Source of the DNA: Symbiodinium natans
Lineage: Eukaryota > Sar > Dinophyceae > Suessiales > Symbiodiniaceae
DNA length: 64,000 nucleotides
Reading direction: 5' to 3'
Assembly (NCBI GenBank): GCA_905221605.1
Contig: CAJNDS010000358.1
Coordinates: 622,501-686,500 of the forward strand
In this document: positions 19,705-30,455 of the stretch, one piece after another
Layout of the letters: each line of letters opens with the position of its first letter
How positions within the stretch are numbered: position 1 is the first letter of the stretch
The notes under the pieces: generated by a model
What the model was told of the DNA's origin: nothing
The model's input: the letters and a program-made list of their open reading frames with translations, nothing else
Databases searched by the model: none
Program-made: the position numbers and the translations under genes

Positions 19705-20659
19705 CGAAGAGGGTTTAGGGTTTAGGGTTTAGGGTTTAGGGTTTAGGGTTTAAAGCCTTCGGGTTTAGGGTTTAAAGCCTGAGGGTCTACAGGGCTCCCT
19801 CCTGTGACCTAAGCCCTAAAACCCTTCCCAAACCCATAACCCTCGTCACTCGTAGTTACCTCTTGCCTCTTGTGCCAGGAAAGCTTTGTTGAAGTTCGTG
19901 CTGGAAGCTGGGGGGTTCGGGTTGGTGGGGTTTCGGGATAGTTGGGTTTAGGGTGTGGGGTTTAGGGTTTAGGGTTTAGGGTTTAGGGTTTAGGGTTTAG
20001 GGTTTGACGGTTGTGTTCAGGGTATGGAGCTTTAGGCTTTTCAGAGCCCTTTGAGCCAAGAGCTAACTCAGTAAGCGCTGCACCAAACCCCTAGGCCCCA
20101 AGCTCTAGTTATTATCAGCCTCCAAGCGAAAGCCCTACAGCCTGTATCCTAAGTGCAAACCCTAAATTATACACCAAAGGCCCTAAACTCAAAACCCGAA
20201 ACCCTAAACCCGAAACCCTAAACCTAAACCCTATAAACCTAAAGCCCTAACCCTAAAGCCTGTAATCGGCAAGCCCTAGACCCTATAAACCCTATAAACC
20301 CAATAAACCCAATAAACCCAATAAACCTCAAGCCCTCACAATAAATTCAATACACCCAAGAAACCCAATATACCCAATAAACCCCGAGCTCTAACAATAA
20401 ATCCTGTAATCTGCAAGCCCTAAACCCTAAACCCTAAACCCTAAACCCTAAACCCTAAACCCACTAAACCAACCCAGCAAGCCCCAAGCCCTAACAATCA
20501 TAATCTGCAAGCCCTAAACCCTAAACCCTAAACCCTAAGCCCTAAACCCTAAACCCTAAACCCTAAACCCTAAACCCTAAACCCTAAACCCTAAACCCTA
20601 AACCCTTCCATTGTCCAGTGAGGACAGGGCCCCCGCGCAGCGTGGAGCCCAGCACTCTA

Positions 20660-20787
20660 CCCAAAGAGCCCCAATATTGCTCAACTAAGGAATTTCCTTA
20701 CCCTAAACCCTAAACCCTAAACCATATAGGGATCCTTAATATGATTTAAAGTATGTTCCTGAATTAAGCAATATTTGGCTCTTTGGG
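20660..20787. mobile_element. CCCAATATTGCTT MITE split by a telomere-type array
   Basis: Same ends as the 15192 copy, but the left arm carries about 24 bp of CCCTAAA units (20701-20724) absent from the other copies. Confidence 0.88.
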
Positions 20788-20842
20788 TCTAGCTTGAGGC
20801 CGTTAAAAACCCTTAACGGAAGGTTTAGGGCTTGGGGTCTGT

Positions 20843-21002
20843 AGGGTTTAGGGTTCAGGGTTTAGGGTTTAATTAGGGTTTAGGGTTTAGGGTTCAGGGT
20901 TCAGGGTTTAGGGTTTAATTAGGGTTTAGGGTTTAGGGTTTAGGGTTTAGGGTTTAGGGTTTAGGGTTCAGGGTTTAGGGTTTAGGGTTTAGGGTTTAGG
21001 GT
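20843..21002 (+). repeat. Mixed TTTAGGG/TTCAGGG array
   Basis: G-strand units with TTCAGGG variants and two AATTAGGG joints. Confidence 0.93.
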
Positions 21003-21027
21003 GCCCCTGAGAAGTTCCACTTGACAG

Positions 21028-21106
21028 ACTCCTATTCCGGCGAAGGATCTTCAAACAGGGTCCCCAAAACCCAAAGGGTGCAGCCTTACGGGTCCAAGGC
21101 ACAACG
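21028..21106 (+). CDS. Candidate exon, upstream gene
   Basis: After TTGACAG, reads SYSGEGSSNRVPKTQRVQPY then GSKAQ; its donor is the first GTTTAG of the next array; joins 21198-21231. Confidence 0.5.
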
Positions 21107-21197
21107 GTTTAGGGTTTAGGGTTTAGGGTTTAAGGTTTAGGGTTTAGGGTTTAGGGTTTAGGGTTTAGGGTGCCCCTAGATCTGGGTTGCTTGAAAG

Positions 21198-21231
21198 CCG
21201 GTATGGTCGAGATTTCTCGCCGAAAGGCGAC
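21198..21231 (+). CDS. Candidate exon, upstream gene
   Basis: After TTGAAAG, completes CGC and reads RRYGRDFSPKGD; donor GTAAAC. Confidence 0.5.
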
Positions 21232-22636
21232 GTAAACCCTGAACCCCAAACCCCCACCCCTTGAACCCTAAACCCAAAATCCCCCCAAAACCCTACCCCC
21301 CCCCCCCCCCCCCCAAACCCCAAACCCTAAACCCTAAAGCCTAAACCCGAAACCCGAACCCCGAAACCCGAAACCCAAAAACCCTGAATCCTAAACCCTA
21401 AACCCTGAACCCTGAACCCTAAACCCTAAACCCTAAACCCTAACCCCCCTCCCCCCCCTCCCCCCAAAGAAAAAAAAAACAAATAAACGAAAAGAATTGG
21501 GGGCGCTTACCCCGAGGTCGATCGCCCATGTCGAGCCGCCTCGCCGCAATGATCAGGGTTTGGGTTTTGGGGTTTAGAGTTTCGGGTTTGGGGTTTAGGG
21601 TTTAGGGTTTAGGGTTTAGGGTTTTGAGTTTAGGGTTTTGGGAGTTTCGGGTTTGGAGTTTGGGGTTTAGGGTTTAGGAATAATGGACCCACACTCCTTG
21701 ACAGCGAGGGTTGTCACGTCGTCAGAAGGGAAGGGTTTACATCCCAAAGCTCCGACATCCAGATCTTCTTGGGGTTTAGGGTTTAGGGTTTAGGGTTTAG
21801 AGTTTAGGGTTTAGGGTTTAGGGTTTAGGTGTAGGGTTTTGGGTTTAGGGTTAAGGGCTTAAGGGTTTAGGGTTTGGGGTTTAGGGTTTAGGGACCGATG
21901 TTGAGGGCTCTCTCTTCGGTGGCCGCCTCACAGCCAAGCAACCTCATTGTCATATTAACTTGGGCCCCAAAGTCCCTATATAGCAGGTACTTCAAGGCAA
22001 AAGTATTCCATATTTAGGTACATGGACCCTGGGGATTTTGGTTTGGGGTTCAGAGTTCAGCTAAACCCTTAATTTCTAATTCCGGATACCATGAGGGGTG
22101 CTGCAGGGCAGTAGTAGGGTCAAGGGTTCCTTTAAAGGGTCCTGCAATGCACATGTGTCTTCGGGACGGTTGCCGGTACTACAAATCTTGGGGTAGTTAC
22201 ATGGTCACAAAATGTGGGTTGCAAATCGGGGAACCTTTATATACCCCTGATATACCCCCCAAACCCTAAACCCTAAACCCTAAACCCTAAACCCTAAACC
22301 CCCAAACCCCCAAACCCCTAAACCCTACACCCATCAAGCCACAGGGCCGGGGCCCATACTTCAGCACCCTTTGCAGAAGGTAAGGGACCATGTAACCTCC
22401 TCTCGAACACACAGCTGGCGCTTTATTTAGAGCCCTAAGGGCCCATGTACCTGAATAGGTTTAGGGTTTAGGGTTTAGGGTTTAGGGTTTAGGGTTTAGG
22501 GTTTAGGGAATACTTGGGCCTTAAAGTACTTGCTATATAGGGACTTTGGGGCCCAAGCATTTGTTAGTTAGGTACATGGTCCCGGAGGGAAGGGACTCAA
22601 GGCACGACTGTCCCGCGGAGACGTAAACCCTGAACC

Positions 22637-22745
22637 CCCAAAGAGCCCAATATTGCTTAATGAAGGAATATTCCTTAAATCATATAGGGATCCTTAATAT
22701 GATTTAAGGTATATTCCTTAATTAAGCTATATTGGGCTCTTTGGG
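22637..22745. mobile_element. CCCAATATTGCTT MITE family, intact copy
   Basis: 109-bp palindrome with CCCAAAGAG / CTCTTTGGG outer ends. Confidence 0.9.
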
Positions 22746-23329
22746 CCCTGAAATTCAGGCTTGACCTGTGTGAGGTTTTGGGGACTTGAAGGTTGTCGGA
22801 TTTAGAGTCCACCCTAAACCCTAAAACCTAAACCTTAAACCCTAAACCGTAAGCCCTTGTTCCTATACCTGAAACCCTCAAGAATCAGCCAAAAGGTTCG
22901 GGGTTTTAGAGCCCGTGGAACCCAAACCGCACACTTACGCTGACTTGTGGGTCACGAATTACTACTATTTGGGGTTTAGGGTTTAGGGTTTAGGGTTTGG
23001 GGTTTAGGGTTTGGGCTTTAGGGTTTTGGCCCACCCCCCCCGTAAATAAGACACGAGAAAAGGTCATAATCCCAAGGTTTTTTTGCACTTTTTTGCTTGG
23101 GGGGGGGGGGGGGGGGTTCTTACGCAAATAGTATAATAGGGTCACCCACGAGATCAGCCCATAAACAATGAACTCTTTTCTATGCCCTGAAATCCCCAGA
23201 CCCTAAACCCCACGGAGCACCTGTCATCCCTATCCCCTAAGCCCTATCGAAGCTGCTGGAAGCCCGACTGTACAAACCCCACCTCTGAAGCCCCCAAACC
23301 CGGAATCTATGAGGGCTCCCCAGTTCCTT

Positions 23330-23366
23330 ACAGGGATCCCAAGGCGAACGTCAAGAAGTTCTGCTT
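23330..23366 (+). CDS. Candidate microexon, upstream gene
   Basis: After CCTTACAG, reads DPKANVKKFCL and ends G^GTTTAG. Approximate ends. Confidence 0.45.
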
Positions 23367-24385
23367 GGGTTTAGGGGGTTAGGGTTAGGGTTTAGGGTTG
23401 TGAGCTTGGCCTGGGGCTTTCTGGGTTTAGGGTTTAGGGGAACAAACCCTGAACCTAAACCCTAGACACAGTGCCGAGGTTATCATGCTCCTCGAAAGCA
23501 TTGGCTCATTCAGGGTTCGGGCCTTCCAGTAGCACAGGGCCCTAGACTCCTCAAATACTGGAGTATGTTCAGCAAGAACTCAGGGTTTAGGGTTTCGGGT
23601 TTAGGGTATGTTCAGCAAGAACTCAGGGTTTAGGGTTTAGGGTCGGGGTTGGCTTTTTGTAATGTGGTTTTGGGGTTTTGGGGTTTAGGAGTTTGCGATT
23701 TCAGGGTGTTGCATGTGGAGCACGGGTTTCTGGGTTTGGCTAGGACCCAGGGTAGGCCCTCATTCCCTTTTTTTGAGGGTTTTGGCACCCTTACAAGCCC
23801 CTGTAAACCAAAATGGGCACCCTGGTTACTCTTGGGTCTAGTTGGGGTGCAGAGCATAGTCTGGGGTTCATGGTACTTATTATTGACATGGCCCATGCCT
23901 GCCTGGTGGTTTGGAATAGAGAGGATGTTTCGAAGTTCGAAGGATACACAGCCACATGAACATCTCTCCAAACATCCCCCCCCCTGAGATTGGACTTCCA
24001 ATCTCCTAAACCGTTTACGAGTAAACGGCTGCGTAAAATTTACGAGTCAACCCGTTTGTGAGTAATTTTCTCAAGGCTTACGAGTAGAAAACAGGAGTAA
24101 AGCAGTTTACGAATAAAAATCAGGAGTAATTGTGCTTTTGGAATAAAGATTCACCGCATGTAGGAGTAAGAAGAGGGAGTAAAACGTTGTCGAGTAAAGT
24201 CGGCGAAGGAATCTGTGAGGGTTTAGGGTTTAGGGTTTAGGGTTTAGGGTTTATGGTATAGGGTTCAGGGTTCAGGGTTCATCCCCCATGTTTATCGCTT
24301 CCGCACATGTCAATGGTGAGGCCCGACATGGGCCACTTCGACTTTATGAACCAGTTTTACCTGGAATTCTAACCCACACATAAGA

Positions 24386-24474
24386 CTTACTTCTCCAACA
24401 GCTGAGCTTTAAACTTTTTGGGTTTCCTTGTTTAGTAGGAATAATAAAGTTCCCTTGGTTATAGGAGAAGTAAG
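24386..24474. mobile_element. CTTACTTCTCC MITE family, copy 3
   Basis: 89 bp, missing about 14 bp (TTTAACCTTTTTTT) of the core. Confidence 0.85.
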
Positions 24475-25299
24475 AAGACCTGAAGTGCCCTAACATGGTT
24501 GTAAGTACAGCTCAGTTATAAGCACCGTTATACTTGGTTAATAAGTGGAACTTACCCGAAGATGAAGGTTTCTTCTGTGCGAGTATGGGAAGGGACCCTT
24601 CAAGCCTAAGCCACGAAACCAATAATCCTTCTACCGCAAACCACCGCACCCTAAACCCTGCAACCTTGAAGCCCTAAAACCCTAAACCCCTAAACCCCTA
24701 GAACCCCAAAACCCTAAACCCCTAAAACCCTAAGACCCTAAGATCCTAAAACCCTAAAACCCTAAGACCCTGAGACCCTAAAACCCGAAATGCGTCCCAG
24801 CGACCCAACAGTCGGTCGAGACCCGTACTTGTTTTCAACAACCGTAGGGTTAGGGTTTAGGGTTTATGGTTCAGGGTTTAGGGTTTAGGGTTTAGGGTTC
24901 AGGGTGTTACCAAAGAAATGAGATCCCCGGAAAGTTTCGCCGTGTCAGGGTACCCAGGCCCCTGGGAGGATCCAAAAAGTAGCTCCCCTTCAGGGTTCCT
25001 GAACATGACCCAATGGTTTAGGGTTTAGGGTTTAGGGTTTAGGGTTTAGGGTTTAGGGTTTAGGGTTTGGGGTACTCCTTGGGGGTTTACTTTTTGTATC
25101 CTCCCAGGCCCAGGGGTTTTGGGTAGTTGGACCTAAACCTAAACCCTGCAAACTCCATACTACATGAAGTCAAAAATGCATGTGCACGTCCCGCGCTCGT
25201 CAGGGTACCATGGGTGCCCCCTAAACCCTAAACCCTAAACCTTAAACCCTAAACCCTAAACCCTAAACCCTAATTCTTTCGGGATGGCGCGAACCAGGC

Positions 25300-25353
25300 C
25301 GCCATGGAGCGTGATCCCACAGCTACCTCGAAGAAGCTGAGCCCCGAGATACG
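25300..25353 (+). CDS. Candidate exon, upstream gene
   Basis: After AACCAG, reads AAMERDPTATSKKLSPEI and ends C^GTTTAG at the next array. Joins the island at about 25553 (ATLRGIPLRPVQ) in phase. Confidence 0.5.
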
Positions 25354-25836
25354 TTTAGGGCCGAGGAGTTTGGGTTTAGGGTTTAGGTTTAGGGTTTAGG
25401 GTTTCGGGTTTAGGGTTTAGGGTTTAGGCTTTATAGGGTTTAGGGTTTAGGGTTTAGGGTTTGGGGTTTGGGGTTTGGGGTTTAGGGTTTAGGGAGTTTA
25501 GGGGGTTTAGGGTTCGGGTTTAGGGTTTAGAGTAGAGGTGGCGCCCAGGCCAGAGGCTACTCTTCGCGGGATTCCCCTTCGGCCTGTGCAGGCAACTTTC
25601 TGGGTTTAGGGTTTAGGGTTGAGGCTTTAGGGTTTAGGGTTTAGGGTCTAGGGTTTAGGATTTAGGGTTTAGGGTCGAACCTTCATGGGATGCTGGGTTT
25701 GGGTCTGAGGGGTAAGAGCTCGTTAGCTGTAGAATTCAGCATTTGTAAGCCTCGTGGCTTCAGTGCATTTAGGGTTTAGAGTTTAGGGTGTCTAGGCTCC
25801 TAAACCCCCCCCAAACCCACTTTCCAAAGTCAAACC

Positions 25837-25998
25837 CTAAACCCTAAACCCTAAACCCTAAACCCTAAACCCTAAACCCTAAACCCTAAACCCTAAACCC
25901 TAAACCCTAAACCCTAAACCCTAAACCCTAAACCCTAAACCCTAAACCCTAAACCCTAAACCCTAAACCCTAAACCCTAAACCCTAGCCCTAAACCCT
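25837..25998 (-). repeat. Long CCCTAAA array
   Basis: About 23 near-perfect C-strand units, among the longest here. Confidence 0.97.
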
Positions 25999-26092
25999 AA
26001 ACCCTAAGCCCTTAAGCTGCAAGTCAGGTCCACGATGAACCTCAGACAGGTGGAGCACGAAGGGCCCCATGCCTGGGTCGTTTCGGGTTTAG

Positions 26093-26214
26093 GGTTCAGG
26101 GTTCAGGGTTTAGGGTTCAGGGTTTAGGGTTTAGGGTTCAGGGTTCAGGGTTTAGGGTTCAGGGTTTAGGGTTTAGGGTTCAGGGTTCAGGGTTTAGGGT
26201 TTAGGGTTTAGGGC
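26093..26214 (+). repeat. TTCAGGG/TTTAGGG array
   Basis: About 17 units alternating T and C at the third position, like the degenerate GGGTTYA telomere repeat of Plasmodium. Confidence 0.93.
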
Positions 26215-26266
26215 TACTGGGGTTTAGGGCTTAGGGTTTCGGGTGTTGCGTTGTGGGGGTTTGGAG

Positions 26267-26421
26267 CCGGAGGTTCGAAGCTTGCTGACAAGCTGTGGAA
26301 GAATTTCAAAATGGGGGTTTCCGAGAATGGGGGTAGCCTTTTTGGAGGTCTCTTTAAGGGATTCGCATACTCTATTTGGGGTATAGAAGGTGTACCCTCC
26401 GTTTGTGGACATACCGAATAG
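26267..26421 (+). CDS. Candidate terminal exon, upstream gene
   Basis: After TTTGGAG, open for about 50 codons: GGSKLADKLWKNFKMGVSEN, then GGSLFGGLFKGFAYSIWG and VPSVCGHTE, to TAG 26419-26421. One of the longest islands and a plausible 3' end for the upstream gene. A minus-strand frame is also open. Confidence 0.45.
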
Positions 26422-29400
26422 CTCATCAGCACAGCGCTTTTTCGTACACGGTGTCGGTCCTGTATTTTTGCAACCCTAAACTGTACACCCTAGACCCCTA
26501 AACCTATGCCCTAAATCCAAGCCCTAAACCCAAGCCCTAAACCCCTTTAGGTTCAATCCTTTGGAGTTCAGGCTTCGAATTGAGGGTTGCTTGGTCTTGC
26601 CAACTGTACGGAACTTAAAAGGGGTCTAGGTTTAGGGCTTAGGGTTTAGGGAGTACTATGTTCAGGGTACCTAAATTCCTGAGAGTCAGTAAGTTTAAGT
26701 GCTTAGAATGAGTAAGTCGCCCCGCTGCTTTGGCAACCTGTACCCTAAGAACCCCAAACCGATGATATCTAGGTCCAGAGTAGGCCCCTGTTCCCTCTAG
26801 GGTACGCACCAGAGGTTTAAATGAATTCAGCAATTCGCCTCCCAGGCACTTTGGATTAATTCATTCCAACTCTGTTGTTTAGATAGATATCTTGGGGAAT
26901 TCAGAATGATTCCACCTACAATTGCTAGTCATTTTGTCTTGAGGGTTTAGGGTTCAGGGCTTAGGGTTTAGGGTCCTGCCAGGGGTCTGCGCTCCTTCCC
27001 CAAGGTTGGTCTTCTGTCCGAACGCGGCGGCCACTGTGTACAGCCCCACGCACCTCTTCAGCACAAGAAGCTCCAATTTCCCTGCACGCCGTTTCAGCTT
27101 TAGGGTTTCGGGTTCAGTGTGTAAGTTTTCGGGTTTAGGGTTGTGCGGTCTTGGAGTTTAGAGTCTAGATTTCGAGAGGGGGGATTCTATCATGTTGGAT
27201 GAAAGAACCCTAAACCCTAAACCCCAAACCCTAAACCCTAAACCCTAAAGCGACCCCTTGACAAGGTGGGCCAGCTTGGACCAACTGCTTGAGAATGAGG
27301 CCGTGGGCTAGCTCCTTTCCTTGGTTCAGGTTCTAGGACCCAGAGTAGGCCCTTACTCCCTTTTGAAGGGTTTAGGGTTTCGGGTTTAGGGTTTAGGGCG
27401 AGACGGGTTGGGGATGGCCCGCCATCCGTACAGTTCCGAGCGGTTTACCCCAATCCTGCTATAAGTTCCAAACACCAAGCTCATCATTGCCTCGGTCTAT
27501 TTAGGGTTTAGTGTTTGGGGTTTGGGGTTTAGGGTTTAGGGTTTAGGGTTTAGGGTGATACCACATGGTAGTCCAAAAGATTGGCGCTTTTCTCAATGGC
27601 CCGTCCCTTTGCGGGCCCCCAGATCAACAGACCCTAAACGCAAACCCCCCTTCCCCCCAACCCACAACCCTTAACCCTGAACCCCTTACACTCTGTCGAA
27701 CCGAGTGGCCCCTTTAGGGTTTAGGGTTTCGGGTCTAGCGGTTTTGGGTACCCCTAAGGACCGACAGATCAACCCCCCAACATGCCAAAACCTGCAGCAG
27801 AGGGGAACCCTGGACTCGAAATCCCTTAAAGACCTTGAACCCTACTTGAAGGTATGGGGTTTAGGGGTTAGGGTTTAGGGTTTAGGGTTTCGGGATATAG
27901 CTCTAACAAAGAAAAGGTGGCATCGCTACGGGCTCTGCTGGGAGGACGCCCAATCTGGAGCCGGCGGCACAGGAAATCTAGAAGTTTTGGGGGTTTCGGG
28001 TTTTGGGGTTTAGGGTTTAGGGTTTGGGGTTTAGGGTTTGGGGTTTAGGGGTGAGGGTTCAGGGTTTAGGGTTCAGGGTTTAGGGTTTAGGGTTTAGGGG
28101 GGAGGGTTTAAGGGTTGTGGGGTTTAGAGTCTAGGGCTCAGGGGTTGAGGCTTAGGGTTTAGGGCCTGGGGATTTCTCAGGGGCGGGGAGGGCGCGAGTT
28201 CTGTGCTTCGCAACTGAGGGGGGATGTGACAAAAGATGGCCCTGTATTGATGAACACGAGTGTGCATGTGTTTTTGAACTGCTCAGTTCATTGGACTGAG
28301 ATAAAACCCCAAACCCGCTATAAAAGGCATGGATTTAGGGTTTAGGGCTTAGGGTTTAGGGTTTAGGGTTTAGGGTGTATGTAGGGGGTCTCGCAAGGAG
28401 GCGTGTTTTGAGATTCGTGGAAGCAATGATTCATCTAGAGCCAGTCCCGCGACCGGGCAGATTTAGTCACGAGCTTCAATCCCGTTTAGGGGTTAGGGTT
28501 TAGGGTTTAGGGTGCATCTCCTACCACCCCTACCAGACCCTCAACCCCATTGGCTTTGCCTGTGCTGCCTCCGCACCCCGTGACTAAATCTGACCGCCAA
28601 CCCCCCCCCCCCCCCCCCCCAGAAAACCACCCTAAACTCCTAAACTCCTAGACCCTGAACCTCAAATTCTAAACCCTAGCCTATAAATCTTTGAATCCCA
28701 AGCCGTTGACCCTAAAATCCCAGAACCCTGAACTCCCCAAACCCCAAACCCCCAAAAAACCTGCGGGCTTCTGCAGGATCGGCTCAACCGGCTCTATATT
28801 TCTTAGGGACTGGGTAGGTAACCTTTAACCTTTTTTTTGGTTAGATAGAATGCTACTATTTTATAGTTACTATATAGAATCCTACTATATCATTGTTACT
28901 ATATATAGAATCCTACGACATTATAGTTCGCGTAGGCCCCCCTTCCCTGTTTTGAGGGTTTAGGTTCCCTTGCAAGCCCCTGTCAAACGACAAAGGGCAC
29001 CTCTTTTTTTCTCTCCTATGTTACTCTCGGGCCACCCTAAACCCTAAACCCTAAACCCTAAACCCTAAACCCTAAACCCTAAACCCTAAACCCTAAACCC
29101 TAAACCTGTTTCTTCTTAGGCTGCTCTTGGGTCTACGGGTTGGAGTTGATGCCAAAGTCTTGGCGTGGTTTGCATTGGCATAGGGCTGGTGTAGGGCTTC
29201 GGTTTCAGATATTTTGGGGCTTTAGGGTTTTTAAGGGTTTCAGGGTATAGGGTTTGGGGTTTCGGGTTCTGGGTTGAAGGTTTTAGGGTTTGTTAGGGTT
29301 TCAGGGTATAGGGTTTGGGGTTTCGGGTTCTGGCAGACTGGGTTGAAGGCTAAACCCCATAGCCCCTTCGAGGCAGAGTCAAGCCCCGACAATCCTTTCT

Positions 29401-30352
29401 TTGTCTCTGTGTGCCTACGGTATGTAGTTGCCTCACCATCAGCAAAACTCTCCACAAACCTACTACTTGCTTCAGCACCACCGAACAAATGGCAGATAAT
29501 GATCCCGATGTTGCCCTTTTGAGGAAGAATCGTTTTCTTTTTTTGCTGTTCTGACGCAGCAAGTAGTGGTAAGCCCCCTAGGTGAAAGGTTAGACCTGCT
29601 CAGGCTTCCATGGCTAGGCCCTTGGGAAATGTCAATTGTTTCCCTTGTATGGGTTTAAGAGGATATCATCTCTAGAATATTTTTCAGAGGTTTAAGCGCC
29701 CAACCTATCTCAATTTCTTCCCTCATATTGGGTTTGAGAGGATCGTCTTTAGTATAAGGCCAACCTAGTTCAAGTGTTTCCCTCACACTGGGACTAAAGA
29801 TCGTCTCTAGCAATATTTTTTCAGAGGTTTTAAAGGCCAACCTGGCAACCCTAAACCCTAAACCCTAAAGTTTATTTCCCGCTCATCTTGGGTTTAAGAG
29901 GCTCGTCTGAAGCTATTGTTCAGAAGGTTTTAAAGGCTAGGACCCAGACTAGGCCCTTGTTCCCCTTTGTTTAAGGGTGTAACCTTCTAAGCCCCCTTTA
30001 AGCCACCTACCAGGACGGGCTATTATGCCCTATAACCCCTTAAAAAGGCCCTTTATAGGGTTGCACTATGGGTATCATAAGGCCTAATGGTTTTTTTTAA
30101 AAAACTTAAAAAGGCCCTTTATAGGGTTGCATTATGGGGATTAAAAGGCCTAATAGCCCATCATGGTACCCTTTTCCCTTTTTTGGGGTTCAAGGTTCCC
30201 TTATAAAGTAACCAACCCCAAAAAGGGTGCCCTTATTATAATATGGTTACAGGGCTACTATCCCTAAACCCTAAACCCTATAAACCCTTAACCCTCAACC
30301 CTAAACCCTAAACCCTAAACCCTAAACTAACAGCCCATCCTGGTAGCTCGCC
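26422..30352. other. Unassigned region between upstream gene and kinase gene
   Basis: Arrays, MITE-like elements and a tandem repeat. Two islands look exonic: 27917-27972 (VASLRALLGGRPIWSRRH) and 28398-28466 (EACFEIRGSNDSSRASPATG, then TAG). A further open frame near 29470 reads TTEQMADNDPDVALLRKNR. No gene can be assembled. An inverted repeat (CAGATTTAGTCACG) links about 28458 and 28580. Confidence 0.4.
29628..29940. repeat. Tandem repeat interrupted by CCCTAAA units
   Basis: Four imperfect copies (70-90 bp) of TTTCCCTCAT.TTGGGTTTAA.AG.ATCGTCT..A....TTTCAGAGG; the last is split by three CCCTAAA units at about 29848-29868. Confidence 0.75.
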
Positions 30353-30455
30353 ATGGGCTGCGCGCTCTCTTGCCACGCCGCCTGCTTCGCGCCCGGGGGC
30401 TTCGCCCGCGTCGTCGGCGACCGCCTGGAGAAGGGCCGCGCCTTGGCGGCCATAC
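30353..30455 (+). CDS. Kinase exon 1 (start, myristoylation motif)
   Basis: ATG at 30353 in GCCATGG context; reads MGCALSCHAACFAPGGFARV then VGDRLEKGRALAAI; GTTTTT donor. Two AG sites upstream (30333, 30346) could accept a trans-spliced leader. Very high GC3. Confidence 0.7.

Noticed and set aside
24296-24372. Terminal exon ending MNQFYLEF then TAA
   Set aside because: Attractive frame (VRPDMGHFDFMNQFYLEF), but no clear acceptor and plausible exons continue downstream; not listed as a gene end.
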